DNA from: Lichina pygmaea
Lineage: Eukaryota; Ascomycota; Lichinomycetes; Lichinales; Lichinaceae
Reading direction: 5' to 3'
Assembly (NCBI GenBank): GCA_963422465.1
Contig: OY730175.1
Coordinates: 496,001-560,000 of the forward strand
Length of the DNA: 64,000 bases
The notes under the pieces are model-generated. The model ran no database searches and had not been told where the DNA came from. It was given only the letters and a program-made list of their open reading frames with translations. Shown here one piece after another: positions 12,575 through 24,667 of the stretch. The position numbers and the translations under genes were made by a program. Each line of letters starts with the position of its first letter. The stretch's first letter is position 1.

Positions 12575-12665
12575 CATCATACTCACTATACTCATTACAC
12601 TCACGGGACTCACTATGCTCATCATACTCACTATACTCATTACACTCACGGGACTCACTATGCTC
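12575..12665. repeat. Tandem duplication of a 45-bp unit in a TCA-rich array
   Basis: Two adjacent, essentially identical copies of a 45-base stretch (starting ATCATACTCACTATACTC and ending CACTATGCTC) lie inside a degenerate ATCATACCC/CTCAT array that begins near 12530. The identity of the copies implies a recent duplication. Confidence 0.8.
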
Positions 12666-13065
12666 ATCCTACCCATCCTACTCATCACACTCATCAAAAA
12701 CAAATCGTCAATCATCAGAGGAGAACAGAGGAGAAAGAAGGGGAAAAGGGAAGGAGGAGGAGGAGGGGGGGGGCCTAGAGTAAGAGAAATAATTGACTGG
12801 ACTACACTTCCATGAAGAGGGAAGAGGAAGGGACGAGAAAGGGGGAGAGCAAGAACAAGAGAGGGATGGGGGCCAATGAAAGAAGTTTCGATGAAGCGGT
12901 AGGAGATGACTACCGAAAGAGATTTGACTACGAGGTAGATACACTAACGTATCTCGACGGAAGAGAAAGGAAAGAAAAAAAAAGGCGTGGCTGGGAGATA
13001 CTCAAGAGTGTCTACTGACGAGAGTACTTTGATCGAAAGACTCGAGGGAGTGTGGTACGTGGGCG

Positions 13066-13100
13066 CCGGTGCGGTGCGGTGCGGTGCGGTGCGGTGCGGC
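13066..13100. repeat. GTGCG pentanucleotide array
   Basis: About six tandem GTGCG units just past the 3' end of the ARB2-like gene. It lies in non-coding DNA. Confidence 0.8.
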
Positions 13101-13272
13101 ACAGAAAAAAAGTGTGGAAGGAAGAGCTACGGTGTCTTCTCTCGGGCTTCTTTCGGAACCTGGTCGAGAAGTACTTACGTATCCTCGAAACCTCTTCGGA
13201 GTCTGCTGATGGTCTTCTCGACCTCTTCGGAATCTGGCGAGAAGTGATCTCGGCGTGCGGCATCAGGCTGCG

Positions 13273-14871
13273 TCAGGCTGCGTCGACGTGTCCGTTCGTG
13301 ACGTGGTCCGCTGGATCGTGCACGCGCTCGCCGTTTGCGGCGTCCAAGGCAACTCCGTTGCCGTAGCCGTCGCCGTCGTCGTCGTCGTCATCGCCGTCCC
13401 CAGGGTCGACTTCCCCTCCTCCGTAGATCTCGGTCGGGGCGTTGACAAAGGCGTCGCCTTCGACGACCACGTCCCGGAAGAAATCCAGCATCAGCTTGTT
13501 CGCGGCCGGCATGATGCATTCGAGATAGACCTGCTCGCCCGACGAGAAGCACGGGCAGATGGTGTCCGCCTGATCGAGCATCTGCGGCTGGTCGCTGGTC
13601 AGGTAGGAGCGGGCGCGCTGCAGGGAGCAGTGGCCCCGTCAGTCTTGTGCAGCGCAGGAGGCAGGAGCCGCGGATCTGGCACAGAGAGGGAAGCAGCACG
13701 GAGAGCGACTTACCGCGCGAAGAAACGCGGCAAAGGTTCGGTTCGTGATCTCGGACGGAAGATGCAGGGGGTTTGCCAGAGCGAGGGCGCCGATTCGAGA
13801 CGACCATGCGCTCCCTAGCATCTCTTGATCAGTTTGCGATCAATGCCATTTTGGGCACGCTGTTTCCTGAAGAAGAACGGCCGGCCGATGCGAATCCACG
13901 TACAGTTGTCGTTCAGATAGGTGAGAGCTTCATCCGCGCCGTCCGTCAAGCCAATGACGAAGATCTGCGCATCTTCCGCCGTCATCTTGCGCACCACCTC
14001 CTCAAAGACATACCGCACGTGTTCTGGGAGCGACGCGTTTTGCGGCGCACGGTTCTCAACGTCGTCGATCCGCATCGGTCCGTGCACCGCCGTCTTGCGC
14101 GGGAGGCACCCCCACGTGGCGAACGTCACGCTGCGCCTGCCGCCACGCCACCAGAGCAGCTGGCCGAGATTGGCGATGATCACGCCCGGGGCGTCGTCCG
14201 CGTCCGGAGACGAGCCGTAGTCCCGCAACCTCTTGACGAACTCGATGGCCGAGCCGCGGCTGATGGCATCTTTGCCCTCGCCGCCGACCACACGGTAGGC
14301 CCAGACGCCGAGATCCTGCGCCGCTTCACCCAGCACGAGGACGACTCGCTTTTTCTCCGACAGGTTGCGGGACACCAAGATCGGGACGTGTGGCCTGTCG
14401 GCCGGTGTGCCGATGGGGAGCCTGAGCGTCTCGAGACCGAGGCCGTGCAGTCGTTCGAGGACAATCTCGCGGATGCAGGCTTGACGGGATTAGACTCGGG
14501 ATGTACCATAGAGCCAGTCCCTGGAAGACCCAGGCGCAGAAACAGAGAAAGTCGAAGCCACGCCAACGTACTGTTCATGGCCTCCTTGTTCTTCTCATTG
14601 TAGCGTTCGTTCTTGTTGATGCGGTACTGAAACGTCTTGCTGGGATCGGCAAGGGATCTGATCTCGTCGTCCGCGTTGACAAAGTATCTGCATCAGACAC
14701 ACGGGTCAGGTCCTCTGGCCACGACCGGGGGAGCCTGTCACGCATGGGAAGCAGATGCAATCCATGCAGCAGTACCATGGGCATGAGAGCAACATGGACA
14801 TACCCCAATGCCTTCAAATCCGCTGGGAACTCGGGATCTTTGGGCAGACTTGAACTGAGACGGCGAAACAT
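13273..14871 (-). CDS. Arb2-domain protein
   Basis: Five exons on the minus strand: 14871-14804, 14687-14572, 14479-13904, 13814-13714 and 13617-13273. All junctions are GT-AG and in phase, giving 401 residues. The N-terminus reads MFRRLSSSLPKDPEFPADL, then GYFVNADDEIRSL and INKNERYNEKN, a signature of the Arb2 family. Exon 3 carries the alpha/beta-hydrolase-like core (VVLVLGEAAQDLGVWAYR, GVIIANLGQLLWWR, VFVIGLTDGADEAL-like strands). In fission yeast, Arb2 belongs to the Argonaute siRNA chaperone complex used in heterochromatin formation; the domain also occurs fused to histone deacetylases. Whether this copy acts in RNA silencing is inferred from the family. The C-terminus ends in a very acidic run of Asp-Gly encoded by a GTC/GTCGTC array. 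It is convergent with the EGF-module gene. Confidence 0.85.
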
Positions 14872-17654
14872 GGCTGCTGACCGACACGGGCACAACGGCG
14901 TCGCAAAGTAGAGAGCCGACGAGAGGGAAAGACGAAAAGAGATCGATGCTTGTCTGTACAGTACAGTCAAGAGTCATGTGAGGACAGGTTTGCTGGGAGA
15001 TCAAACGGTGGCATCAAGCATCAGCTGAGCTGCTTAGTAGGGTAGATGACGGAGACGACCACTAGTCACTTGCCGCTCGGAGGACCTGACATCCACTGGC
15101 ATAGATGAGATCTGTGTCGATCGACGTTGATCGTTTGTTCGTTACGTGATACTTGATCAGCGTGGATCCATTGCCAAACGGCAGCTACCCGGCGTGCATG
15201 ATCGACCGGCGTCTCGGATCCGGGTCTCCTGGTTCAGCGCCCTCGGAGAACTTTCATTTACATCTTGGTCGGTGGAGTATCAAATGGTAGATACAAGGTT
15301 TCTAATAGTCGAGCGGCTACATGGTCTACAATATGGCTTTGGCGCTACATACGTACGAGTAGCAGGGATTTCTGCCGCGATAAACGCCACCCAGAAGAAT
15401 AGACGCCTCAGTTGTGCCTCAACAGATAGAGCGCGATTTGTGCAACAGATCTTCGGAGATGACTACCAGCTCGCCTTCTTCACCCCAGGCAAGTTTCCCT
15501 CCAAGGCGTTCATTCGAAAAGGGTACTGCAGCCGCGCGGACCAGCGTCAGTCCTGTAGATCTGCGTGTGGCAGTCGATGCGCCGAGGCAGGAGACCTGTT
15601 CGGACAGCACTTACCCTTGCCATCCTGAATTCGCGAAAGACACCCCGCGCCTTGCCGCCTTCGACGCATCGATTGCGAAGCTGGGTCGGGCGAGTGTAGC
15701 AATGCATCTGCGACAGCTCCAACTGCGCTCGAGCCCTCACTCGCTGAGGCAAGGTGGTGTTGCGGATGAGGTATCGCAGCGCTTGCCTGGAGGAGATCAG
15801 CACGTGGAGACGTTGCTGGAAGCTGCTTGAGATCCGTCCTGATGGTTGCAAGCACCGGCGGGATGCCGCTGCGATCAGCATCGGCGACGTCCGTACCTCT
15901 CAGATTCATGCTCCGCGAACACTTTCCGCTTTGTGTGATCCCTGATGACCTTGATGTTGACGAACGAGCCAATGTCCAGCTTTTTGGCCCTGAACATGGC
16001 CATGTTGGAGGTATTGCCCGGGCCGACGGACTGCAACGGGATGTCTTCTTCTCAGCAGAGCCAGCAGAGCTTCGCGAAACGACACCTGCGGTACGTACGT
16101 ACATACGTACAGTAGCTTAGTCATCTTGATGCGTACGGTATGGTACTTCTAAGCCGCCGAGACCAACAGGTCGGACATCTGATGGTCGATCATCCCAAGC
16201 TATCACACCTCTAATGCTCGCACTGGCTATCTGGGACAGGTGAAATCTAGATGGGCTCTGTTGGATGAGTGCAGGACCCCGTTCTTTACGAGTTGACTCG
16301 GCTCTTGGACTCTCGTCCAACGATGTTTCGCTGTTTCCCACTGCCGGCGTCACCGAGATCCATAGGCCCAGAGTAAGAGACCGTTGGGACAGCGTCCACC
16401 GCTTCGTCTCGACAGGAACCTTTGGACGACCCCCCCAAGAAAAGGTACAGCCCAAATCCAGAGTTCCTTGACTCGAAGCTAGCTCTAGAGCTGGATTCGG
16501 AGGTGGCCCACGACCAGAACAACACTTTTGGAGCCTTGATCTTGCTGACAGCAAGATCTGTTCCCGTCTTACAGCGTCTGATAGTCAAGGACAGTCCTCA
16601 AGCCTGGATACCTTGTGACGACGGTCTCAGCCATGTGGTGCGCCATCGAGATCTCCAGGGGACAGTTAAATAGACTCCATCAAACCGTCATCCCGGGGGA
16701 TTGCCAGTCTTGATATCAATCCACCGCGAGGGAATGCTTTGCGTCGTCTTGAATTAGGCAATTCAGTTTTACATGTATTCTCATCAACTTCGGCGCCACA
16801 GATGTTTGCCAAGAGAGCTGTTGAATGGCTTCATTCAAGTGTTTTACTGTCATGGTCGCTGGACAGATGCTCAGGGAACCCCTTTGACCAACAAGCTCGA
16901 GTTGTCTTTCAGCGGGCGAAAACAAGGCTCAAGCACCTCAGTAGGCTTGCAATTCAGAACATTCCAGACATGTTTCAGCTGACCGTGTGTCGGATGGAAA
17001 CTCTGCTACTGGTTTCTCCTGCCATCCATCGCCGATCGAACAGATCATCTTCGCCTATCTGTTGACAGTCTTGACTGGCCAACTTGACATGTACGAAGGA
17101 CCTGCTCACTTTTCATCCAGATCGGGATAAGAATCTTCTACGACTGCTTCCTCTGACCTCGTACAACATGACATGGTACTGCTGCTTGTCCTGGTCAAGT
17201 GATTCTTTTAGGAATCCTTGCCGTGTCGGCTTCTTGATGAGGCTGACACCAGCCAACACCTTGATGGTGCTGACTAATTTCCATCTACAAGAATTGGGAG
17301 CACCATTACTCCTGTCGAGAACTCTGTGGGCTCACAGGATGTCATGTGATCATATAAATTCCCCAAACATAAGACAAAATTGTCCTGTGTCTTGGAGTGT
17401 TGTGTGGTGATTGTACTATCTACTTGTACTCAGCCACTCCCTCTTGCCTATATAAAGGCAACTCCTGCCGAGTTTTCCGGAATCCCCCTAGTTTCTCTAA
17501 TCCGGAGAACATCTCGGACTTTCGTGCGACTCACGCAGGCATCGAAATCTGGGTCGAGAGCGTCAGGCTTCCGGCCGACAGCCAACTCGAGGTCGTCTTC
17601 AGTCACCTGTCGGACAGGGCGTCCGAAAGCGCCATCGACAACGACGGTCCCGAG
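14872..17654. other. Spacer upstream of two divergent genes
   Basis: About 2.8 kb between the ARB2-like start (minus) and the PC-esterase start (plus). Only short ORFs without recognisable domains are present (longest about 185 codons, minus 15547-16104). A TACGTAC cluster lies at 16091-16113. A CATGTGATCATATAAA stretch at 17343-17358 combines an E-box-like site with a TATA-like element about 300 bases before the esterase start. Confidence 0.5.
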
Positions 17655-19160
17655 ATGGGCGGCGCCGAGACCTACGTCGGCCGCACGGGGATGCGTCCAT
17701 TGGCGGTCAGCCCGTTCGTCAACATCCGACGGAAGCTGGTAATGGTTCTGTTCACCATGGCTGTCGTCGTGGGCATCAAGCTCTTTCTCTTCCCGTTCTC
17801 CCGGGAACACGTAGGTATGCACTCATCTCACCGATTGCCGTCGCTGACCTGGCGCAGTACAACCACTCCGCTCGCCACCAGACAATCCCTACACTCAGCG
17901 ACGGCTACGTGCCGTACGCTGCCTTTCAACCGGCCGATAATGTCACATACCGTCGGCCCGACTTCGTGGACGCCTTCGAAGGCTACACGTATCGTGGACC
18001 CTGCGACATCTCATCTCTGGAGCTGCACGCGTCCTTCTCCCCTCTCTGCCGCGACCGCAAGTCCATGTTGACGGCCATGTCGTCCGGTGGCCGCATCGGC
18101 ATCGATGCACCGTACATGCCCCGCGGCTGCGACATGCGCTGGTTCACGACGGAAGAGATCTGCGAGATCCTCGGCCGCTTCGAGAAGGTCATCTTCCTCG
18201 GCGACAGCATGATGAGACACGTCGTCGGCAGCATCAACGTCCTCGTCAGGAAGAACCTCGGCTACGGCGCCGTCACGGACTGGAATTTTACCCCTCAGGA
18301 GAGGTGAGGCCGACACGATGTCTCATGGCGTAGCAAGGCTGACTGGTTGAGAACGGCCGGCAGGGAGGACTGCTTCTGCAATTCTCAGTTCAACGTCAAG
18401 GCCTGTTCGATGCAGGGCATCTTCAAGACCGGGGACGTGATAAGGAACGACCCTAGCAGCGTCACCTGCCCGGCTGGAACCTTTGACGTCACCAGTGAGT
18501 GCCTTGTCTTTTTTCCGATCGTTGATGTATGGTGACACGCCGGTTCAGTCGAGCAGATGATCAAGTTCCCCATCCCACAGGGGGAGATTGACCGGTTCAA
18601 GGGCCTCCTCGGCAGCATCAAGCCGGCCAAGCCGTACGCCTTCGTTCTTGGACACGGGCTGTGGAACGTAAGTCTGCTGGCTCCAGGCACAGCTGGGAGC
18701 ACGCCGAGATGACGGAGCGCACTGACCACCGTGTCAGGACCTCGAGCTGCAAGCGACCGTGGACTGGCTGGAGCAGATCATGGCCGTGACGACGGAGCAG
18801 CTTCCCTATCTGGGCGCTCCCGGTGCGTTTTGGCCGCGTCTCATGGTCACGCCGAACGCGGCGGGCAAGGACAAGCCGGACGAATGGGTCTTGACACAGG
18901 GCAACAAGGCTCTGACCATCTTTGAGGAATCGGTGGCGGTCGAGGCCGGTCGCCGTGGCGTCGAGCACCTTGGGACGTGGAACATGAGCATCCAAGCCAC
19001 CAAATACGACGGCGTGTGAGTATTCGGTCTTCCGTCTTCCATGCCCGTTCGTCCTTCTTTTGCTGACCGGTCTTCCAGGCACCTCGATCTCAAGGGCAAC
19101 CTCGTCAAGGCCATGATGGTGCTGAACTGGTTGAACCTGCTCGACGTCGGGTCGCACTAG
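17655..19160 (+). CDS. PC-esterase/Cas1p-like SGNH acyl-esterase, type II membrane protein
   Basis: Six exons: 17655-17810, 17858-18303, 18364-18494, 18549-18667, 18738-19015 and 19079-19160. All are GT-AG and in phase, giving 403 residues. A hydrophobic span at about 25-47 (VMVLFTMAVVVGIKLFLFPF) follows a short basic N-terminus, so the catalytic part should face the Golgi lumen or cell exterior. Block I of the SGNH fold is VIFLGDSMMRH, with the nucleophile Ser at about 169. The terminal DGVHLDLKG gives the Asp/His pair at about 375-378. Paired Cys residues (GPCD, PLC, GCDMRW, DCFC) suit a secreted fold. Relatives O-acetylate or de-acetylate polysaccharides such as glucuronoxylomannan (Cas1p) or plant wall glycans. 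The true substrate here is unknown. The frame stays open upstream to 17397, so an earlier start is possible; 17655 was chosen because it leaves a normal signal-anchor. Confidence 0.85.
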
Positions 19161-19275
19161 CCTTGGTCGATCTTCATCCTTCCGATCGTCTGAAGAAGTC
19201 TGGCTTGTTGATACCATCATCGTCACAAGAGTATCGCGGTTGCTTCTTCCTATTCTCCAAACCGTCACCCTCTCT

Positions 19276-19277
<2 letters not shown>

Positions 19278-19319
<42 letters not shown>
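19278..19319. repeat. CT dinucleotide array
   Basis: About 20 tandem CT units followed by TTC-rich sequence, about 120 bases past the stop codon of the PC-esterase gene. Confidence 0.9.
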
Positions 19320-19322
<3 letters not shown>

Positions 19323-19854
19323 TGTTCTTCTTCTTGTTCTTCTTGTTCTTCCATTTGTTCTTCCATTTCTCCCTCTCCGATACGCTGCGATATCCACCCC
19401 CCCAAGAATACCTCAATTACATAGTCGTGCTACCATAGCAACCGTACGCGGGCAAGAACCGCCGTCTCCACAACTTACAAGGTGCCACACCTTCATCGTC
19501 CCATCTTGATCTCGATCATCACCGCCAAGAACAACAAGATGAACCCTCTCCATAGATCTTCCTTTTTTCCTTTTCACGATCACAGTATTTACAAGGACTC
19601 CTCTTTCTTCCCAATCGCTTCTTATCTCCTCCTTCTCATCGATACCCCTTCTTCTCATCATTCTCATCATTCTCCCCCGAGAAACCTACTTCTTTCTCCT
19701 CCTCCTCTTCTTCTTCTTCTCCTTCTCCTTTGGTACGTTATTGGTACGTACGACTACGGCAAGGAACTGGCGGTACGACTAGGACTAGCCACACCCTAGG
19801 GCTAGCTACCCCCAAGTATCTTTTACTGTACGGAAGTACTCTATCACCTGATCC

Positions 19855-19942
19855 TGGCACTGACCCTGGCGATGGCACTCGCACTGGCGCTGGCACTGGC
19901 ATTGGCACCGGCATTGGCACTGGCGCTGGCACTGGTACTCGT
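19855..19942. repeat. GGCACT/GGCATT hexanucleotide array
   Basis: A degenerate array of GGCACT, GGCGCT and GGCATT units, about 14 copies, in the spacer between two convergent genes. It lies in no recognised gene. Confidence 0.75.
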
Positions 19943-20316
19943 CCCCTACCGTTGTACATACGTACTCCTGTACGGGTAGTACGAGTACGTACGGAGCACT
20001 GTACAGTACAGTACAGTACGTACATACGTACGTATGACGAGTGTGACTGCCGGTGACACAGATGGGTATCACGAAGGGGGGCGTGGATGGGCATCGCGAA
20101 GGGGGCGTGGGGGGTGGGAGGCGTGACGGCGTGACGGCGTGGCGGCGGCGTTGGTGGGGGTGGAAGGGGAAGTCTTACCCGTCAGGCTCGTACTTACAGT
20201 ACGTACAATACGTACAGTACAACGGTCGGGACTCCAAAGGATAGAGGATCACTACTCACGGTATCAGGACTACTGGATTAAGATCAGGGCCCAGCGTGGA
20301 AAGGGGGGGGGGTTTG

Positions 20317-22311
20317 TCATGGAATTGAACTGTGCCATCTCGAGTCCTTCATCTCCTGGTCCTGGTCCTGGTCCTGGTCCTGGTTCTGAGCCTGATCCTG
20401 ACTGGCTCGTTCACGTCGAGGTCGGCTAGACGTTGAAGGAATGGGACGGAGACGGTCTTTGTCCAGACCCCTGCGTCCGTCTTCGAACTCGGCCTCGGCT
20501 TCGGCTTCGTCCGTGCTGGACTCGACGCGGCGATCAGGGTCCGATTCGGCGTTCGAGTCCTCGTTCAGGCTGCCGTCTCCTCCCCCGCCTTCTCGTCCCG
20601 CCTCAAGACGCGCCCCCTCGATCGCGCGCTTTGGCCGACGGCGCGCGTCCCGGCTGCGTCCCGGCGGTTTTGGCGCCTCGGCGTCCTTCCTCGATCGGGC
20701 CTTTGCCATGCGCACATCTACCATCTTCTTCCACGTTTGCTGGTGGACGCTGCGCAGGTTCTGAAGCTGAGATTGCAGGTCGTCGACGCGTTGCTGCAGG
20801 TGCTGCGCTTCGGGAACGGCCTCACCGCCAGTCGTCTGCTTGGCGCCAGCGGCGGCATCGGCCTGCAGACAAGTGGATTCGCCGAGCTGCGAGAGCGACG
20901 CGTCCAAGAAGGATGCTGGAAACGACGGCTGCGTCATGGCCGCTTCGAGCATCTGCATCGACGAGCCAGGGAGCACATCCGGCTGCGGCAGAGCGGACGT
21001 GAACTGGGCCCTCAAGGTGTAGGCCAGAGGCGCTATCCCATTCTCCGGCTCGCCGCCGGCCGCGAACGAAGGGTCGTACCGGGGCTTGACGACCTGGTGG
21101 ACCGTGAGGCGGGGGGCCGATGCCGGATGGAAGCCCACGGCGGGCAGAGCCTGGATGTTGGTGACGGGCACTCCATGATCCGCGAGCTCCTTGACGAACT
21201 TGCCGCTGGAAACGTCCCATTGGCAGACCTTGCCACCCCGGTGGCCCGAGATCACGTAGTTGCCCTCGTAGAGCACGGCCAGGCAGAGCGTCGAGCCGAG
21301 ATCGAGCGACGGCAGGCCCCACAGGTGCGACGGGGCCGCCCGAGCGGCCCTGGCCCGGAGCCCCCCGTCGTGCAGCGGGTGGGTCACGGGGGCGGACTTG
21401 CCGTAGAAGTCGAACAGCTGGATGCTTCCGTCCTCGTGGCCGGCGTAGAAGGCGCGGTCGCAAGGATCCAGGGCCAGACAGGTCGGTGGGCGCGAAAGGA
21501 GGACGGTGCGGAGCAGGTCGCCCGTATGGTAATCCCACACGATGCAGCTCCCGTCCTGCGAGCCCGAGACGGCAACGTTGCTGAAGGAGCCGGAGTGACC
21601 GACCACCAGGCTGGTCACGGGCGCATGGTGATTGGCCAGGGTGCGGACCGGGGACCTCTGGCTGGCCGTCGACAGTGCCGTCCTCGAGGGATCGGTGAAC
21701 GACAGAAGCGCCACCAGCGACCAGACATGCACGTTCGAATCCTCCGAGCCCGACAGCAGATGGTTGCAGGCCGGTTCCACAGCCAGGGCCGTCACCGGCT
21801 GCAGATGCGAGGGCGGCGTCGACACTCGACGGCCCGTGCAGACCTAAGGCGTCGAGAGAACATGGGGTTCTCAGCAAAGGGGACATGGCCATACCGCGAG
21901 CAGCTGCACGGGTCGTCCGGGGCCAGGGACGGCGCATACCTCCCACACGATGACCCTGCCGCCCTGCGTGCCCAGCACAAGGAAGCCGGCGCCGCCGGCG
22001 TAATCGCCCGCGAATGCGACGGACTGTATCCTCTCGGGGAAGGGGACGGTGGCCTCCTGATGCTGCCGCTCACGCGAATAGACGTGCACGACGGCCTTCT
22101 CGCGCTGCGCCGCGAAGACGTGGGTCGCGCTGACGGCGAGTCCGTTCTGCGCCGTCGAGCTGTTCTTGAAGCTGGCCTTTGTCGCCGCTGTCGTCGTCGC
22201 CGCGTTTGGATGCAGAGGCTGGATCGAGATGGCTGCGTTCTTGGCCGTGGCGGCGGACCTGGTCGAGGCCTCGCACGACAAGGTCGACGCGATGTAGGAC
22301 TCGGAGAGCAT
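20317..22311 (-). CDS. IPI3: Ipi3, WD40 subunit of the Rix1 pre-60S complex
   Basis: Two exons, 22311-21940 and 21843-20317, joined by a 96-nt GT-AG intron in phase 0; 632 residues. The start MLSESYIASTLS follows the pattern of fungal Ipi3, so the Met at 22311 is preferred over the upstream Met at 22347. Diagnostic stretches are NGLAVSATHVFAAQREKAVVHVYSRE, ATVPFPERIQSVAFAG, and WD repeats with SGSEDSNVHVWS and GSQDGSCIVWDYHTGDLL. The C-terminal third is a coiled coil (QQRVDDLQSQLQNLRSVHQQ) and a basic/acidic tail ending in Gln-Asp repeats. In yeast, Ipi3 forms the Rix1-Ipi1-Ipi3 complex that recruits Rea1 and is needed for ITS2 processing and 60S maturation in the nucleoplasm. The family role is well established and the assignment is strong. 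Confidence 0.9.
20350..20402 (-). repeat. CAGGAC hexanucleotide array in the IPI3 tail
   Basis: Four to five CAGGAC units encode the Gln-Asp run close to the C-terminus of Ipi3. They are in frame and lie outside the WD40 domain, so length variation should be tolerated. Confidence 0.7.
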
Positions 22312-23278
22312 GATCCAGCTCCGTGGCTGCTGCCGGCTGTGGTCCAAGCTGCAGCAAACGTCGACCGAGCTGGACGATCAGCGGTGATGGTCGTACAAGG
22401 GTACTGTATCCAGTACGGAGGTACATAGGTACATGGGTACGATCGTACATGCAACCTTGCTTACATAAGTACGTATACCGTACAGTACTTGAAGGGTGGT
22501 GCGCTCCTACGCAACAGCGGCAGTCTACAGTACGGCGTCGGTTTCGTCCGAACTCCCGCCAGCCACCAAAATGCGATGGCACGAGATAAGATCGACATTC
22601 CGTCGACACCCGCCAGCGGGTCGCCGTCGCCACCGCCATCACCGCCGCACTCGCCATCGTTGCCAAGGCCCATGTGTTTGATGTACTCGTATGTACGTTT
22701 GTACGGTTGCACTTCCGTACGTTTGTATGTATCACTGATCTCGAACAGTCCTAGCGCATCTTGCACGCATTGCGGCGATAACGGCCGTCGAGGAATGTGC
22801 ACTGCAAGGAGAACGACGACGCTGGCAGCTCCGGCCGTCGTGCCTGGCCGTCCGCCGTTCGATCATGCGGCTAGAGATTCTCTCCAGCCTGTCGCTTTTC
22901 TGTCCTTTCTTTCGTCATTGGCCCTCGGCGTCCTGTCGAGCCGTCGGTCGAGCCGGTCGATCACCTGTCCGCGGGAGCGATCGGTGCTGCATCGCGGCCG
23001 TCGATGCGTGATTCATTAGCTCTACGATACGTACCCTTGCAGGGACCAGCCTCTCTTTCGCGATGGATGCCCTCCTCTTGTTCCTGCAAGGAGACTCCGA
23101 CTGGGACCTCACACGAGATATGCTTGTCCGTCTCCCGCACCGCTCGTCAAAAGCAAGTTATAAGTCCGGGAGATCGACGCAGCCTCGAAACTGTTTCGTG
23201 CAGCAAGCAGGCCGCTGCAGCTGCAAGACGCTCGTCTAGCGCGGACGGACCCTGATGTGATGGGAGCAACCGAGCAGC
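22312..23278. other. Divergent spacer between IPI3 and the acidic orphan gene
   Basis: About 970 bases between the start codons of two divergent genes, so promoters and 5' UTRs of both. It carries dense GTAC/GTACATAG motifs at 22385-22490 and TACGTTTGTA motifs at 22688-22730. I see no gene of its own. Confidence 0.6.
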
Positions 23279-24635
23279 ATGGGTGATTCTACTTGTGGAC
23301 ATCACATCCCTCTGATTCTGACCGCCTGCGGTGGCCTCGCACCGGCCAGAGCTGCAGCGGGGAGAGATGCCGGACTTCCGCCGCCGGCGATGCCCCGCGG
23401 TGGCGCCAGCTCACGGCAGCCGGACGAACGTGGTCGAGTCCCAATCCGACGGTCGCTTTCCTGGGGTCGTGCGAGATGGCCCGGTCCGTTGGAGGAGGAT
23501 GATGGCCGAGCCCGGAGCTCTTGGTCTGGCCGGCTTCGTTCTGTTACTAGTATGAAGGCCCTGATCCCTCTTTTCCTGGCAAGGACGGACATGTCGCTTC
23601 GACCGCCCCCCTCTCGTCCGCTTCGCCGGTCGCATTCGTGTCCCGAGCGGTCGGACGAAGAGGATCCCGAGGGCAACGGGCCCTCGACGTTTCAGTCGCC
23701 GGTCGAGCTCCGGCCGACGCAGGCCCTCTTCGACATTGGCATATTTAAAGGGTCCAAGAGGCCCCCGACTTCGTCCGTCGGCATGCCAAGCAAGGAGGAC
23801 GGAGACGATTCCCCTGCCGCTTCCACGCCGCTGCAGCCCCACGCTATTCCTACGCACGCCGTGACACACGCCGACGGGAGGAAACCCTGCCGGCCCTCGT
23901 CGTCCCCCTCGCGGTCTTCTTTCGGCGGAGACACGGTCTGCGGCGAAGACGGCCACGACGCGGACCCCAGCGTCTCGTCATCGAGAGCCTCTCCCGGCTC
24001 CAGGCCTCTCGAGAGCGACTCTCTCTGGCTGAGGGGAGATTTTGAACAAACGTCCTGGCTGGACGACGGGTCGGACAGCGACGACATGGAGGACCACGCC
24101 TCCGTCGACGGAGACCAGTTGAGGTCGAAGCTCGAACATGTCGAACGAGCTCAGGCCGAGGAGCAAGCCCGGACGCAAGCCCAGGCAATGTATAACTCCG
24201 TGAACTCTTCGAGCAGGTCCTTCGAGGTGGGTGTCCATGTCAGCGTTGCCGCCGCAGCATCCAGCGCTCATCCACAACTGCTCCAGCGTGACGCGACGGT
24301 GCGAAGACCGGGACTGCGCCACATCCCGGCATACAGCAACCTGGCGCGGCTATTCGCGGCGGACGCCCGCACCGACGAAAGCGCGGAGAGTAGCGCGGAC
24401 GACGGTGCGGACGACGATTCCTACGGCAGCGTCGACACGGATATCACTCTGCCGCCGAGGACACCGCGGCCCCGCTTTGCGTTCCCTGCAACGCCACCGG
24501 CGACCCCGTCAGAATCGTCGGTGTACCTTGACTCTGACGATGACGTGCACGGGCCGTGCCATCTCAGCCACGGCTGCGTCTACGAGGTCGCAGTTGGATA
24601 TGAGGAAGAGGAGGAGGTCGCAGTCGAGTATGAGC

Positions 24636-24667
<32 letters not shown>

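Larger units (their letters stand above)
12105..13272. other. Spacer with simple repeats between convergent genes
   Basis: This lies between the 3' ends of the EGF-module gene and the ARB2-like gene. It holds a CATCAT/CTCAT-type array with a 45-bp direct duplication (12575-12665), a purine-rich tract (12717-12850) and a GTGCG pentamer array (13066-13100). I see no gene. Confidence 0.6.
19161..20316. other. Spacer with dinucleotide array and GTAC clusters
   Basis: Between the 3' ends of the PC-esterase gene and IPI3. It contains a CT array (19278-19319), TTC/TTCTTG runs to 19370, CTC/TTC-rich DNA near 19640-19735, a GGCACT/GGCATT hexamer array (19855-19940) and TACGTA-rich stretches (19735-19760, 19960-20035, 20195-20222). 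I see no gene. Confidence 0.6.

Noticed and set aside
17397-17654. Upstream extension of the PC-esterase gene
   Set aside because: The frame is open, but starting there would bury the signal-anchor about 110 residues in; the Met at 17655 gives a normal type II protein. Not excluded.
20737-22428. 563-codon plus-strand ORF opposite IPI3
   Set aside because: It is the antisense shadow of the WD40 gene; GC-rich codon use leaves the opposite strand open. The minus strand has clear Ipi3 motifs.
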